NCBI RefSeq assembly: GCF_003269035.1 | Contig: NZ_QLTK01000018.1 | Coordinates: forward strand, 1 to 64,000 | Reading direction: 5' to 3' | DNA: 64,000 nt | Origin: Paraburkholderia bryophila | GTDB taxonomy: Bacteria; Pseudomonadota; Gammaproteobacteria; Burkholderiales; Burkholderiaceae | Shown here: piece by piece, positions 7,505 to 14,983 of the stretch | How the letters are laid out: each line of letters opens with the position of its first letter | Position numbering within the stretch: the first letter of the stretch is position 1 | The notes under the pieces: generated by a model | Database searches by the model: none | What the model was told of the DNA's origin: nothing | The model's input: the letters and a program-made list of their open reading frames with translations, nothing else | Translations under genes and position numbers: made by a program

Positions 7505-8679
7505 GATTTCACCGGCGCGCTCGCGCAGTTGGACGGCACCGCGCGGGCCGTGCGCCGCGCGTGTACCTGTTCATAGACGGCCAGATAACGCTCGGCCATC
7601 GCGTGCCAGCTCAAGGAGCCCGCCACTTCGCGCGCGGCCGCGCCGAGACTTCGCGCATAGGCCGGGTCACCGGCCAGACGTTCTATCGCATCAGCCAGCG
7701 CTGTCGCGTCGTTGGGATCGTCGAGCACCACGCCGCTGTCGGCCGTGATCACTTCCGCGCCGCCCGCCGTGCGCACGGTGATCACCGGCAAGCCGGCGGC
7801 CAGCGCTTCGAGCAGTACCAGACCCATCGGCTCGTAGCGCGACGGAAACACGAACGCATCGACCGAGCGCATCAGCGCGGGCATGTCCATCACCATGTCG
7901 GTGAAGTGGACCCGCTGCGTCAAACCGAGCGACGCCACCAGCGCCGGATACGGACTGTTGTGCAAGATCCCGGCGACGGCGAGATGCACGTCGGGGCGGG
8001 TCTGCACGAGCGCGTGCAGCACGGTGTCGAGATTCTTGCGCGACATGCGCAGATCGCCGGCGAACAGCAGCATGAACGGCGCCGCCGGCAAGCCGAATCG
8101 CGCGCGTTCCGGCGCGCCGGGCGTGAATTCGCCGACGTCGACGCCGTTATGAATCACCTGCACGCGCGCCGCGCCGATGCCGAGCGCGCGCACCTCGCCG
8201 GCCACTTTCTGCGAGACCGGCACGATCACGTCCGCGTGCCGGAAGGCCCATTTTTCGCAGGCGATATTCAGCAGCGTGTAGATCACCTGATACGCGTGAT
8301 ACAGGTTGTGCAGCAATCGAAACGGATAGAAGCCGCAGCGATACCAGCCGTCGTGCACGAAATGCGCCGCGTTGACGTCCGCGCGCGCCCACGCGATAAA
8401 ACCGTTCACGTGCACCACGTCGAACTCGTCGCGATGCGCGCGAATCCACGCGCCGCAGCGCCACGCGAACATCTGGTATTGCACGAGCTTGGTCGGCAGA
8501 CGGCTGCCGGCAATCCGCACGAAACGCACGCGCGGATGGTCGATCAGCCCGGCGGCCGCTTCGGCGGCGAGCAGCGTCACCGTGTGCCCCGCCGCGAGCG
8601 CCGCCTGCACGATCTCGTAGTTGACTCGCCCTTGCCCATCGTTTTTACGCACGACATGGGTGACGATCAGAATCCTCAT
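7501..8679 (-). CDS. GT4-type glycosyltransferase
   Basis: This 392-residue GT-B protein starts MRILIVTHVVRKNDGQGRVN. Features include VVHVNGFIAWARADVNAAH, VIHNGVDVGEF, LLFAGDLRMSRKNLDTVLH and the E-x7-E segment YEPMGLVLLEALAAGLPVI. I chose the ATG at 8679 because AAGGA sits 7 bases upstream. An ATG at 8694 would add five residues and overlap the upstream stop by 4 bases. It is the third GT4 of this operon, which fits a repeat unit of several sugars. Confidence 0.85.
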   Translation of the reverse strand: MRILIVTHVVRKNDGQGRVNYEIVQAALAAGHTVTLLAAEAAAGLIDHPRVRFVRIAGSRLPTKLVQYQMFAWRCGAWIRAHRDEFDVVHVNGFIAWARADVNAAHFVHDGWYRCGFYPFRLLHNLYHAYQVIYTLLNIACEKWAFRHADVIVPVSQKVAGEVRALGIGAARVQVIHNGVDVGEFTPGAPERARFGLPAAPFMLLFAGDLRMSRKNLDTVLHALVQTRPDVHLAVAGILHNSPYPALVASLGLTQRVHFTDMVMDMPALMRSVDAFVFPSRYEPMGLVLLEALAAGLPVITVRTAGGAEVITADSGVVLDDPNDATALADAIERLAGDPAYARSLGAAAREVAGSLSWHAMAERYLAVYEQVHARRTARAVPSNCASAPVKS

Positions 8680-8690
8680 CCTGTGGTCCT

Positions 8691-10253
8691 TCATCTGACT
8701 TGCGTCATGTACTGTTCGGCGCGTCGAGCGAGCGGGCCGGAAGCGGGCCGCGGCGTCTGGCGCTCGCGTGCATAGCGCAGCGAAATGACCGGCAGGGTCA
8801 CGCCGAGAAAGAAAAACATGCCCGACACGGAGGTCAGCGTGTTGATGAAAATCATCATCGAGAAAATCGCCACGGCCACGCCGACGCCCGACACCGCCAT
8901 CAGATCGGCGGGATGCAGGCGGCTCGCACGGTACGCGCGCCACATCAGCATCAGCACGCCGGTCGTGTAGAGCAGCGTGCCGGGCCAGCCCATCACGAAG
9001 GGCACTTCCATCAGGCCGCTGTCGAAATCGACGATAGCCTGCGATTTGTTATCGGACAGCTTGGTACCCAGCCCGATCGAGCCGAACCCCTGCCCCGCGA
9101 TATCCGTCAACGCCGACGAAAAGAAGCTCTTGTAGAACTCCGCGCGCGCCTGATAGCTGTTGTCCTGACCGAGGTCCTGCATCGTGCTGAAGCGCGCCAT
9201 GACCGGCTCCGCGACCTGGTCGATCATCATCAGCGGCGCGGCCATCACGGCCAGACCGAGCACGCCGGCCAGCAGACGCAGGCGGCTTTTGCCGTCGAGC
9301 ATCGCGAACGAATACACCAGCGCGATCGCGAAGCCGCCCCACGTGCTGCGCGCGCTGGTCAGCAGCAGCGCGGGAACGCCCACGCAGCCGAGCACGATGC
9401 GCGCCTTGCCGCGCGCCGCGAACGACATCAGCAGCAACGCCATCAGCGTGACCGCGAATGGGCCGCACGAATTCATCGTGCTGCTCACGCGCATGCCGAA
9501 CGGCACCGGCTGGCCCTCGGATTGCATCTTCGACGCGATCAGCCAGAACGCGTCCCACGGCATCGGCGAAACGAATTCGAGCAGGCCGTACAGACTCATC
9601 AGCAGTCCGCCGAACACGAAGGTCTTGAGCAGCACCCGGTGATAGTCGGGGTAATGACGCCATGTCACGGTCAGGTAGAACGCCACCATTACCGGATACA
9701 GCCAGTTGATCAGCGTGTAGGTGGCCGGCGCGGGACCGACCTGCGCCATCCCGATCACATACGCGTAGAACAACGCGATCACGATCAGCACCAGCGGCGC
9801 CGCGCGGCGCTGGCCCAGCAGCGTGACGTGCTTGAGCAAGGTCAGCCCGGTCAGCGCGACGGCCAGCAAGGGCGCGACCATGATCGGACTCTGTTCGTTG
9901 AAGGCACCGTTGACGAAGTCGGCCAGACGCCGCACCTCCGGCGTGAGGAAAAACAGCCAGCAGACGAAGCCGAGGTAATGCGCGGGCGAGCGCCAGTACA
10001 ACACCAAGGCGACGCCGAACGCGCCGAGGGGGAAGAAAAACTCGACCAGCCTGCCCTGATGCAGCAGCACCAGCAGCAGGGTCACGGCGAACAACGCCAA
10101 CGGCAGGCGCAGCGGATGACGCAGACCTTTGGGTGACCCGGCCGAGGTGGCCGGCTGCGGCCCCGCTTCGCCGACGGGCGGCCCGGGCGGCTTCAGTGGC
10201 TTCGGGACGGCAAGTTGAGCGGCACGCGCAGGCGTGACCAGCATTCGCCCCAT
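8691..10253 (-). CDS. Wzy/O-antigen-ligase-like polytopic membrane protein
   Basis: The 520-residue inner-membrane protein has a Pro-rich cytoplasmic N-terminus of about 45 residues followed by roughly 10-12 hydrophobic segments. A large soluble loop in the second half contains MARFSTMQDLGQDNSYQARA and FYKSFFSS, and then IAGQGFGSIGLG. A long periplasmic loop rich in Arg and Asp is typical of Wzy polymerases and WaaL ligases, which join lipid-linked oligosaccharides. In this operon the polymerase role is more likely. The ATG overlaps the stop of the GNAT gene (TGATG), which indicates coupling. Wzy proteins have little sequence conservation, so the function is inferred from topology and context. 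Confidence 0.7.
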   Translation of the reverse strand: MGRMLVTPARAAQLAVPKPLKPPGPPVGEAGPQPATSAGSPKGLRHPLRLPLALFAVTLLLVLLHQGRLVEFFFPLGAFGVALVLYWRSPAHYLGFVCWLFFLTPEVRRLADFVNGAFNEQSPIMVAPLLAVALTGLTLLKHVTLLGQRRAAPLVLIVIALFYAYVIGMAQVGPAPATYTLINWLYPVMVAFYLTVTWRHYPDYHRVLLKTFVFGGLLMSLYGLLEFVSPMPWDAFWLIASKMQSEGQPVPFGMRVSSTMNSCGPFAVTLMALLLMSFAARGKARIVLGCVGVPALLLTSARSTWGGFAIALVYSFAMLDGKSRLRLLAGVLGLAVMAAPLMMIDQVAEPVMARFSTMQDLGQDNSYQARAEFYKSFFSSALTDIAGQGFGSIGLGTKLSDNKSQAIVDFDSGLMEVPFVMGWPGTLLYTTGVLMLMWRAYRASRLHPADLMAVSGVGVAVAIFSMMIFINTLTSVSGMFFFLGVTLPVISLRYARERQTPRPASGPLARRAEQYMTQVR

Positions 10254-10786
10254 CACAACAGCTCGAACGTATTGACCAGCGCCGCGCCGTCGCGCTCGCG
10301 GCGGCGCGTGCCGAAGCGCGGTGCGCTGCTGCGCACCTGACGGGTCAGGCCGATGAACGGCACGCCGTGTTCCAGATACGGCCCTTCGGTCTTGCGAAAG
10401 CCGAATTGCTCGTAGAAGTCGCGCAAGCCGAGCGGCGCGCTCACGCGTGTGGCGTGTCCCGGCCAGCGTTCGGCGATCGCCTGCAGCACGCGTTCGATCA
10501 ACAGTTCGGCGGTGCCGTCGCCACGCCGCAGCGGGCTCGTCAGCACCTTGTCGATGGTGATTTCCGGATCTTCCGCATCGCCGGGTTGCACCCGCGCGTA
10601 AGCGAGGATCGGCATGGGCCGCGAGATGTCCTCCACCGCGAACACGTGCAGCGAGTTTTCGTCACGGCCGTCGGCGTCGAGACAGACATGCGACTGCTCG
10701 ACCACGAACACCGCGCTGCGCGCGCGCAAAATCAGATATAGCTCGCGTGCCGAAAGCTGCTCGAATTCCAGCGTTTTCCAGTTCAT
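10253..10786 (-). CDS. GNAT-family acetyltransferase (ElaA-like), first gene of the minus-strand operon
   Basis: The 177-residue protein starts MNWKTLEFEQLSARELYLIL. The segments LRARSAVFVVEQ, FAVEDISRPMPILAYARVQP, LRRGDGTAELLIERVL and LRDFYEQFGFRKTEGPYLE match the ElaA branch of GNAT enzymes; the R-G-x-G-T-A part is the acetyl-CoA binding turn. I chose the ATG at 10786 because GGGGA lies 5 bases upstream. It is the first gene of the polysaccharide operon and lies back to back with the carrier-protein operon. It may acylate an amino group in that pathway, such as an aminosugar or a transferred amino acid, but the substrate is unknown. Confidence 0.75.
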   Translation of the reverse strand: MNWKTLEFEQLSARELYLILRARSAVFVVEQSHVCLDADGRDENSLHVFAVEDISRPMPILAYARVQPGDAEDPEITIDKVLTSPLRRGDGTAELLIERVLQAIAERWPGHATRVSAPLGLRDFYEQFGFRKTEGPYLEHGVPFIGLTRQVRSSAPRFGTRRRERDGAALVNTFELL

Positions 10787-11075
10787 CACGTTCCCCAACG
10801 GTCAATAAGTTCAGCGTGCGCGGCCTCGCCCGCCGCCCTCGACGGCCTGGCTCGACACGCCGGCACGTTGTCATGGCTACACGGTACGTCCCCGAAACGC
10901 GTGTTTCCGTGCGCCATCGCACTGACGCTGGGCTTTGACAATTCTTAAATACGACTTACTGGAAAGCGGACGTGCCCATCGCGGCAATCGCTCCCCCAAA
11001 CCACCACATGCAGTCGTTGTCAGTCGGAACCAACCAAGAGACTTTTCAAGTTCAACAATCAGGGGCCACCACACC
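10787..11075. promoter_or_regulatory. divergent promoter region between the two polysaccharide-associated operons
   Basis: This 289-base gap separates the GNAT-led minus operon from the carrier-protein plus operon. TTGACA at 10935-10940 is a good -35 element for the plus operon, but no strong -10 follows at 16-18 bases. I found no clear sigma-54 site and no long palindrome. The shared gap suggests joint regulation of the two operons. Confidence 0.4.
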
Positions 11076-11327
11076 ATGAAAACCACATTGCGACGCATCC
11101 TTTCCGAATCGGCTCGCCTGGACGTCCCCCCGGATAGCCTGGCCGACGACGCCGATCTGTACGCCGCAGGCCTCTCCTCGCTCGCGACCGTGCACCTGAT
11201 GCTGGCCATCGAAGATCAGTTCGACATCGAGATTCCGGACCGTTTGCTGACGCGCCGGCTCTTCTCCAGTATCGATTCGATGGCCGCCGCGATCACCGAA
11301 CTGCAACAGGCGAAGGCGGCAGCATGA
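11076..11327 (+). CDS. acyl-carrier-protein-like carrier protein, predicted partner of the amino acid:CP ligase
   Basis: The 83-residue protein starts MKTTLRRILSESARLDVPPD and has the four-helix carrier protein pattern. The attachment site DLYAAGLSSLATVHLML carries Ser35 in place of the DSL serine of normal ACPs, and acidic residues around it (EDQFDIEIPD) form the recognition helix. A 4'-phosphopantetheine arm on Ser35 would hold the amino acid as a thioester. The GLSSL form, rather than DSL, is typical of the dedicated carrier proteins encoded beside SerRS-like ligases in Bradyrhizobium. The gene overlaps the next start by 4 bases. An upstream in-frame start would add 47 residues of non-conserved sequence and was rejected. 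Confidence 0.85.
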   Translation: MKTTLRRILSESARLDVPPDSLADDADLYAAGLSSLATVHLMLAIEDQFDIEIPDRLLTRRLFSSIDSMAAAITELQQAKAAA

Positions 11328-12739
11328 ACACGCCGCTGCTGGATGCGGCCGCCGCCCAGGCGGCGGGGCCGCTCGTGCAGGCCGCCGCAGCTCAGGCCGC
11401 TGCCGCTCACGCCGCCGAAGCACAGGCCGATGCAGCACAGGCCGAAGCCGTACAAGCCGAAGCCGCAAAAGCCGCCGACGCACAAGCCGATCGGGCCACG
11501 GCCGCCGCCGCACAACCCGGCGACGCCGCCGCTGTCGTGCTAACAGCGGTCGAACCCGAGCCCGGCTGGCGCGCCGCCGCGCAACGCTGCGCCGCGATTG
11601 CCGCGCAATTCGCCGATGCGGTGGACCGCGACGCGCGGTTCCCGAGCGAGGCCTTCGAGGCGCTCAAACGCGAGCGCCTGCTCTCGGTAATGGTGGCGGT
11701 CGCCTTCGGCGGCGCCGGACTGTCGCTCGCGGAAGTCGGTGCGATCTGCGAGATCCTCGCGCAGGGCTGCGCCTCGACCGCGATGGTGTTCGCGATGCAT
11801 CAGATCCAGGTGGCGTGTATCGCCGCGCATGGCAGCGGCTCGGCGTGGCATCGGCAGTTGCTCGCGCAACTGGTCGAGCGGCAATGGCTGCTGGCTTCGG
11901 CGACGTCCGAGGAAACCATCGGCGGCAACATGCGCACCAGCGCCTGTTCGGTCGAACTCGACGGCGCGCGCTTTCGGATCGAAAAGCTCGCGCCGACGAT
12001 TTCGTACGGCGCGCACGCGGACGGCATTCTGGTCACCGCGCGCCGCACCGCCGAATCGGCCGCGGCCGATCAGGTGCTGATCGTCGCGTTACGCGAAGAA
12101 ACGCAGCTCGAAAAACGCGGAGGCTGGGACGCGATGGGCATGCGCGGCACCTGCAGCGAAGGCTTCCGGCTGGTCGCCGGCGGTCTCGCCGAACAGATTC
12201 TGCCGGTCCCGTTCGCCGAGATCGCCGACCAGACCATGCTGCCGGTCTCGCATACGCTGTGGGCGTCGGTCTGGACCGGCGTGGCCGGCGACGCGGTGAA
12301 TCGCGCGAAAGCCTTCTTCCGCGCCCAGGCCCGCTCGACACCCGGCGCGGTGCCGCCGGCCGGCTTGCGCCTGGCCGAAGCGGTCGGCCTGCTGCAGATG
12401 ATGCAGGCGCGCCTCGCGGTCGCGCTGGACGCCGCCCGCGCCGCGCACGACGCGCGTCATGGCCGCTCGCAGGCCGATGCGCCGCTCGCGGCCCAGCTCG
12501 GCTTCGCCTCCGACATGAACACGCTGAAGACCAGCATCTCCAACATGGCGCTGCAGGTCGTGCATGAGGTGCTGATGATCTGCGGCATGGCGGGCTACAA
12601 GAACGGCACACCATATAGCGTGGGCCGCCATTTGCGCGACCTGCACTCCGCGCCGCTGATGATCAACAACGACCGCATCGCACAGAACACGGCGAGTCTG
12701 TTGCTCGCGCAACGGCCTGCCGCTCCGGGGAGAGCCTGA
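11324..12739 (+). CDS. acyl-CoA-dehydrogenase-like flavoprotein of the carrier-protein operon
   Basis: The 471-residue protein has an acyl-CoA dehydrogenase fold from about residue 75: an N-terminal helical part (PSEAFEALKRERLLSVMV, FGGAGLSLAEVGAICEIL), a beta domain (WLLASATSEETIGGNMRTS) and a C-terminal helical FAD domain (LVLQVVHEVLMICGMAGY-like segment, then YSVGRHLRDLHSAPLMINND). In MCAD-type enzymes a Glu follows this segment as catalytic base (YEGT). Here the aligned stretch is LMINNDRI with no Glu, so the chemistry may differ, for instance a base elsewhere or an N- or C-oxygenation. Residues 8-68 are an Ala/Gln-rich low-complexity extension. Coupling to the carrier protein by a 4-base overlap suggests the substrate is a carrier-bound aminoacyl thioester rather than an acyl-CoA. 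That is inference. Confidence 0.75.
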   Translation: MNTPLLDAAAAQAAGPLVQAAAAQAAAAHAAEAQADAAQAEAVQAEAAKAADAQADRATAAAAQPGDAAAVVLTAVEPEPGWRAAAQRCAAIAAQFADAVDRDARFPSEAFEALKRERLLSVMVAVAFGGAGLSLAEVGAICEILAQGCASTAMVFAMHQIQVACIAAHGSGSAWHRQLLAQLVERQWLLASATSEETIGGNMRTSACSVELDGARFRIEKLAPTISYGAHADGILVTARRTAESAAADQVLIVALREETQLEKRGGWDAMGMRGTCSEGFRLVAGGLAEQILPVPFAEIADQTMLPVSHTLWASVWTGVAGDAVNRAKAFFRAQARSTPGAVPPAGLRLAEAVGLLQMMQARLAVALDAARAAHDARHGRSQADAPLAAQLGFASDMNTLKTSISNMALQVVHEVLMICGMAGYKNGTPYSVGRHLRDLHSAPLMINNDRIAQNTASLLLAQRPAAPGRA

Positions 12740-12743
12740 CACA

Positions 12744-13820
12744 ATGAACCACATGACCGACACCGCCGCACTGGCCGGTGCGACTGACGCCGCTGCTGCC
12801 GCTGCCGCAGACCAGCCCGCCGCGCCGGACTTCCGCGACGAACTGATCGCCGCGGGCCTGCTGATCGACACCGGTGAAAACGGCCTGTACGGCCGCAGCC
12901 AGATTTTCGAAGACGTGCTGGACCGCCTGAACGTGGCGATCACGCATCTGGGTGCGGACCAGCAGCCGGAAGTACTGCGCTTTCCGCCTGCCATGCGCCG
13001 CACCGACTTCGAAGACAGCGAATATCTGAAGAGCTTCCCGAATCTGGCCGGCACGATCCACTCGTTCTGCGGCAACGACATGGGCCACCAGCGTCTGCTG
13101 CGCGCGCTCGACGACGCCATGAGCGAGCGCGACGACGACCGCGCGGATGCGTGGATGGAACAGCAGAAGCCCACTCGCGTGGTGCTGACGCCGGCCGCCT
13201 GCTATCCGATCTATCCGGTGATGGCGCGGCGCGGTCCGCTGCCGGCGGATGGCCGCACCATCGACGTGCTGTCGTACTGCTTCCGCCATGAACCGTCGCT
13301 CGATCCCGGCCGCATGCAGATGTTCCGGCAGCGCGAATACGTGCGTCTGGGCAGTCCCGAGCAGGTGATGGCGTTCCGTCAGATGTGGATCGAACGCGGC
13401 TCGCTGCTCGTCACGCTGCTGCAACTGCCGGTCGAAGTGGATCTCGCCAACGACCCGTTCTTCGGCCGCGGCGGCAAGATCGTCGCCGACAGCCAGCGCG
13501 CCCAGGCGCTCAAGTTCGAACTGCTGATTCCGATCGCCGATCCGCGCGGCAAGACCGCCTGCCTGTCGTTCAACTATCACATGGACCATTTCGGCGCGAT
13601 CTGGAAAATTGCCTGCGACGACGGCGCGGTTGCGCACACCGGCTGCGTCGGCTTCGGCATGGAGCGCATCACGCTCGCGCTGTTCCGGCATCACGGGCTC
13701 GACGTGAATGCGTGGCCGGACGACGTGCGCGCGCTGCTGTGGGGCGATACCGAGGCACGCGTGACGCACGGCATGCGGACGCTGCCGAGCGCAGCGAACG
13801 GTGCCGGAGAAAGCGCATGA
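12744..13820 (+). CDS. amino acid:[carrier protein] ligase (SerRS-like class II synthetase homologue)
   Basis: The 358-residue protein has the class II aminoacyl-tRNA synthetase catalytic core but lacks the long tRNA-binding coiled coil of SerRS. Motif 2 is FRQREYVRLGSPEQV and motif 3 is GFGMERITLALFRHHG. Cys153 (in TPAACYPIYP), Glu198 (in RQREYV) and Cys301 (in HTGCVGFGMER) have the spacing of the Cys-Glu-Cys zinc triad of methanogen-type SerRS and of the Bradyrhizobium amino acid:carrier-protein ligases. Those homologues activate small amino acids with ATP and load them on the phosphopantetheine of a carrier protein instead of tRNA. The gene lies 4 bases after the flavoprotein gene and overlaps the DUF1839 gene by 4. 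Gly or Ala is the likely substrate by analogy. Confidence 0.88.
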   Translation: MNHMTDTAALAGATDAAAAAAADQPAAPDFRDELIAAGLLIDTGENGLYGRSQIFEDVLDRLNVAITHLGADQQPEVLRFPPAMRRTDFEDSEYLKSFPNLAGTIHSFCGNDMGHQRLLRALDDAMSERDDDRADAWMEQQKPTRVVLTPAACYPIYPVMARRGPLPADGRTIDVLSYCFRHEPSLDPGRMQMFRQREYVRLGSPEQVMAFRQMWIERGSLLVTLLQLPVEVDLANDPFFGRGGKIVADSQRAQALKFELLIPIADPRGKTACLSFNYHMDHFGAIWKIACDDGAVAHTGCVGFGMERITLALFRHHGLDVNAWPDDVRALLWGDTEARVTHGMRTLPSAANGAGESA

Positions 13821-14911
13821 ACCCGTCGCTGACCCCTGCACCCACGGGGCCGCAAGCGGCTTTCCCGTTGGGGCGCCGCGTGGACTTGCCCGCTCAGGAC
13901 GGCGCCTCCCCGGCCGTGCCTGTCGCGCCCGCCGTACGCGTCACGCCCGCCGCTCATTTGCGGCAGCACGCGCCGCATGCGCTGCATCAGGGTGAGCGCG
14001 TGTGGCAGGAAACCAATTGCTACGTCGATCTGTGGATCGAACTGCTGCACGGCTTCGGCCTCGATCCGCGCGCGGCATTGGCGTTCACCGTCACGCAGGA
14101 CTTCGAAGGCGATCAATTTACGTTCTTCAAATTCCCGCTCGAAGACCTGGAGCGGCTGTACGGCACCCAGGTGCAGGAACTGGCCATCTACGATTCGCTC
14201 GAAGCCCGCGTGCTCGCACAAACCCAGCGCGGCCATACCGTGCTGGTGGAAGTGGACGGCTTCTATCTGCCCAACACGCGCGCCACGTCGTACCGGCGCG
14301 AGCATCCCAAGACCACGGTGGGCATCGACTTTATCGATCCCGCGGCGCGCCGCCTCGGCTATTTTCATAACACCGGCTATCACCAGCTCGACGGCGAAGA
14401 TTACGACGGCGTGTTCCGCAAGCTCCCGCAATTCGCGCAACAGCCTGATCTACTTTTTCCCTATGTGGAATTCGCCAAGCAGGCGCGACCCGCGCTGGAA
14501 GGCACCGCGCTCGCGGAAACCTCGGCGGAATTGTTGTGCGCGCATCTGAGCCGGCGGCCGTTGACCAACCCGGTGTCGCAATGGCGCGCGGCATTTCCCG
14601 CGCATCTCGACCAGTTGCTCGAACGCGGCGAGGCGTTCTTCCACCCGTACTCGTTCAACCTGATGCGTCAGCTCGGCGCGAACTTCGAGTTTCTGTCGAA
14701 GTACCTGCTGTGGCTTGGCGCGCAAGGCTTCGAGATGCCGGCCGCGATCCCGGCCGCCGCGCAAAGCATCGCGGCGGAGTCGATGGTGATGCAGTTCCGG
14801 CTCGTGCGGGCGATTGCCCGCAAGCGCCGCGATCTGTGCGAAGACTGTTTCGACGTACTCGAAAGCGCTTATGAAAAGACGCTGCCGCCGCTCGCCGCGC
14901 TGGTGGCATGA
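13817..14911 (+). CDS. DUF1839 protein, candidate BtrH-like aminoacyl-carrier acyltransferase
   Basis: The 364-residue protein starts at the ATG that overlaps the ligase stop, although the frame is open far upstream. About 50 Pro/Ala-rich residues precede the conserved part. That part reads QETNCYVDLWIELLHGFGLD, FTFFKFPLEDLERLYG, HTVLVEVDGFYLPNTRATSY, RREHPKTTVGIDFIDP and YFHNTGYHQLDGEDY. The order Cys68 (start of a helix), G-x-x-V-x-V-x-VDxFYLP, His163 and Asp171/174 resembles the N-terminal domain of BtrH, a papain-like enzyme that transfers an aminoacyl group from a carrier protein to an aminoglycoside. I therefore propose transfer of the carrier-bound group to an acceptor. The resemblance is by eye and needs structural comparison. 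Confidence 0.75.
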   Translation: MNPSLTPAPTGPQAAFPLGRRVDLPAQDGASPAVPVAPAVRVTPAAHLRQHAPHALHQGERVWQETNCYVDLWIELLHGFGLDPRAALAFTVTQDFEGDQFTFFKFPLEDLERLYGTQVQELAIYDSLEARVLAQTQRGHTVLVEVDGFYLPNTRATSYRREHPKTTVGIDFIDPAARRLGYFHNTGYHQLDGEDYDGVFRKLPQFAQQPDLLFPYVEFAKQARPALEGTALAETSAELLCAHLSRRPLTNPVSQWRAAFPAHLDQLLERGEAFFHPYSFNLMRQLGANFEFLSKYLLWLGAQGFEMPAAIPAAAQSIAAESMVMQFRLVRAIARKRRDLCEDCFDVLESAYEKTLPPLAALVA

Positions 14912-14983
14912 CGTTGCAACGTCGTGATGGTGTGACGTTGTGATGAATCGTCTGACGCTTCAAGGAACTATCGGGAATTCGCC

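Noticed and set aside
8700-10136. Plus-strand open frame of 478 codons over the Wzy-like gene
   Set aside because: It is rich in Arg, His, Gln and Ala and opposite a clear membrane protein; a shadow frame.
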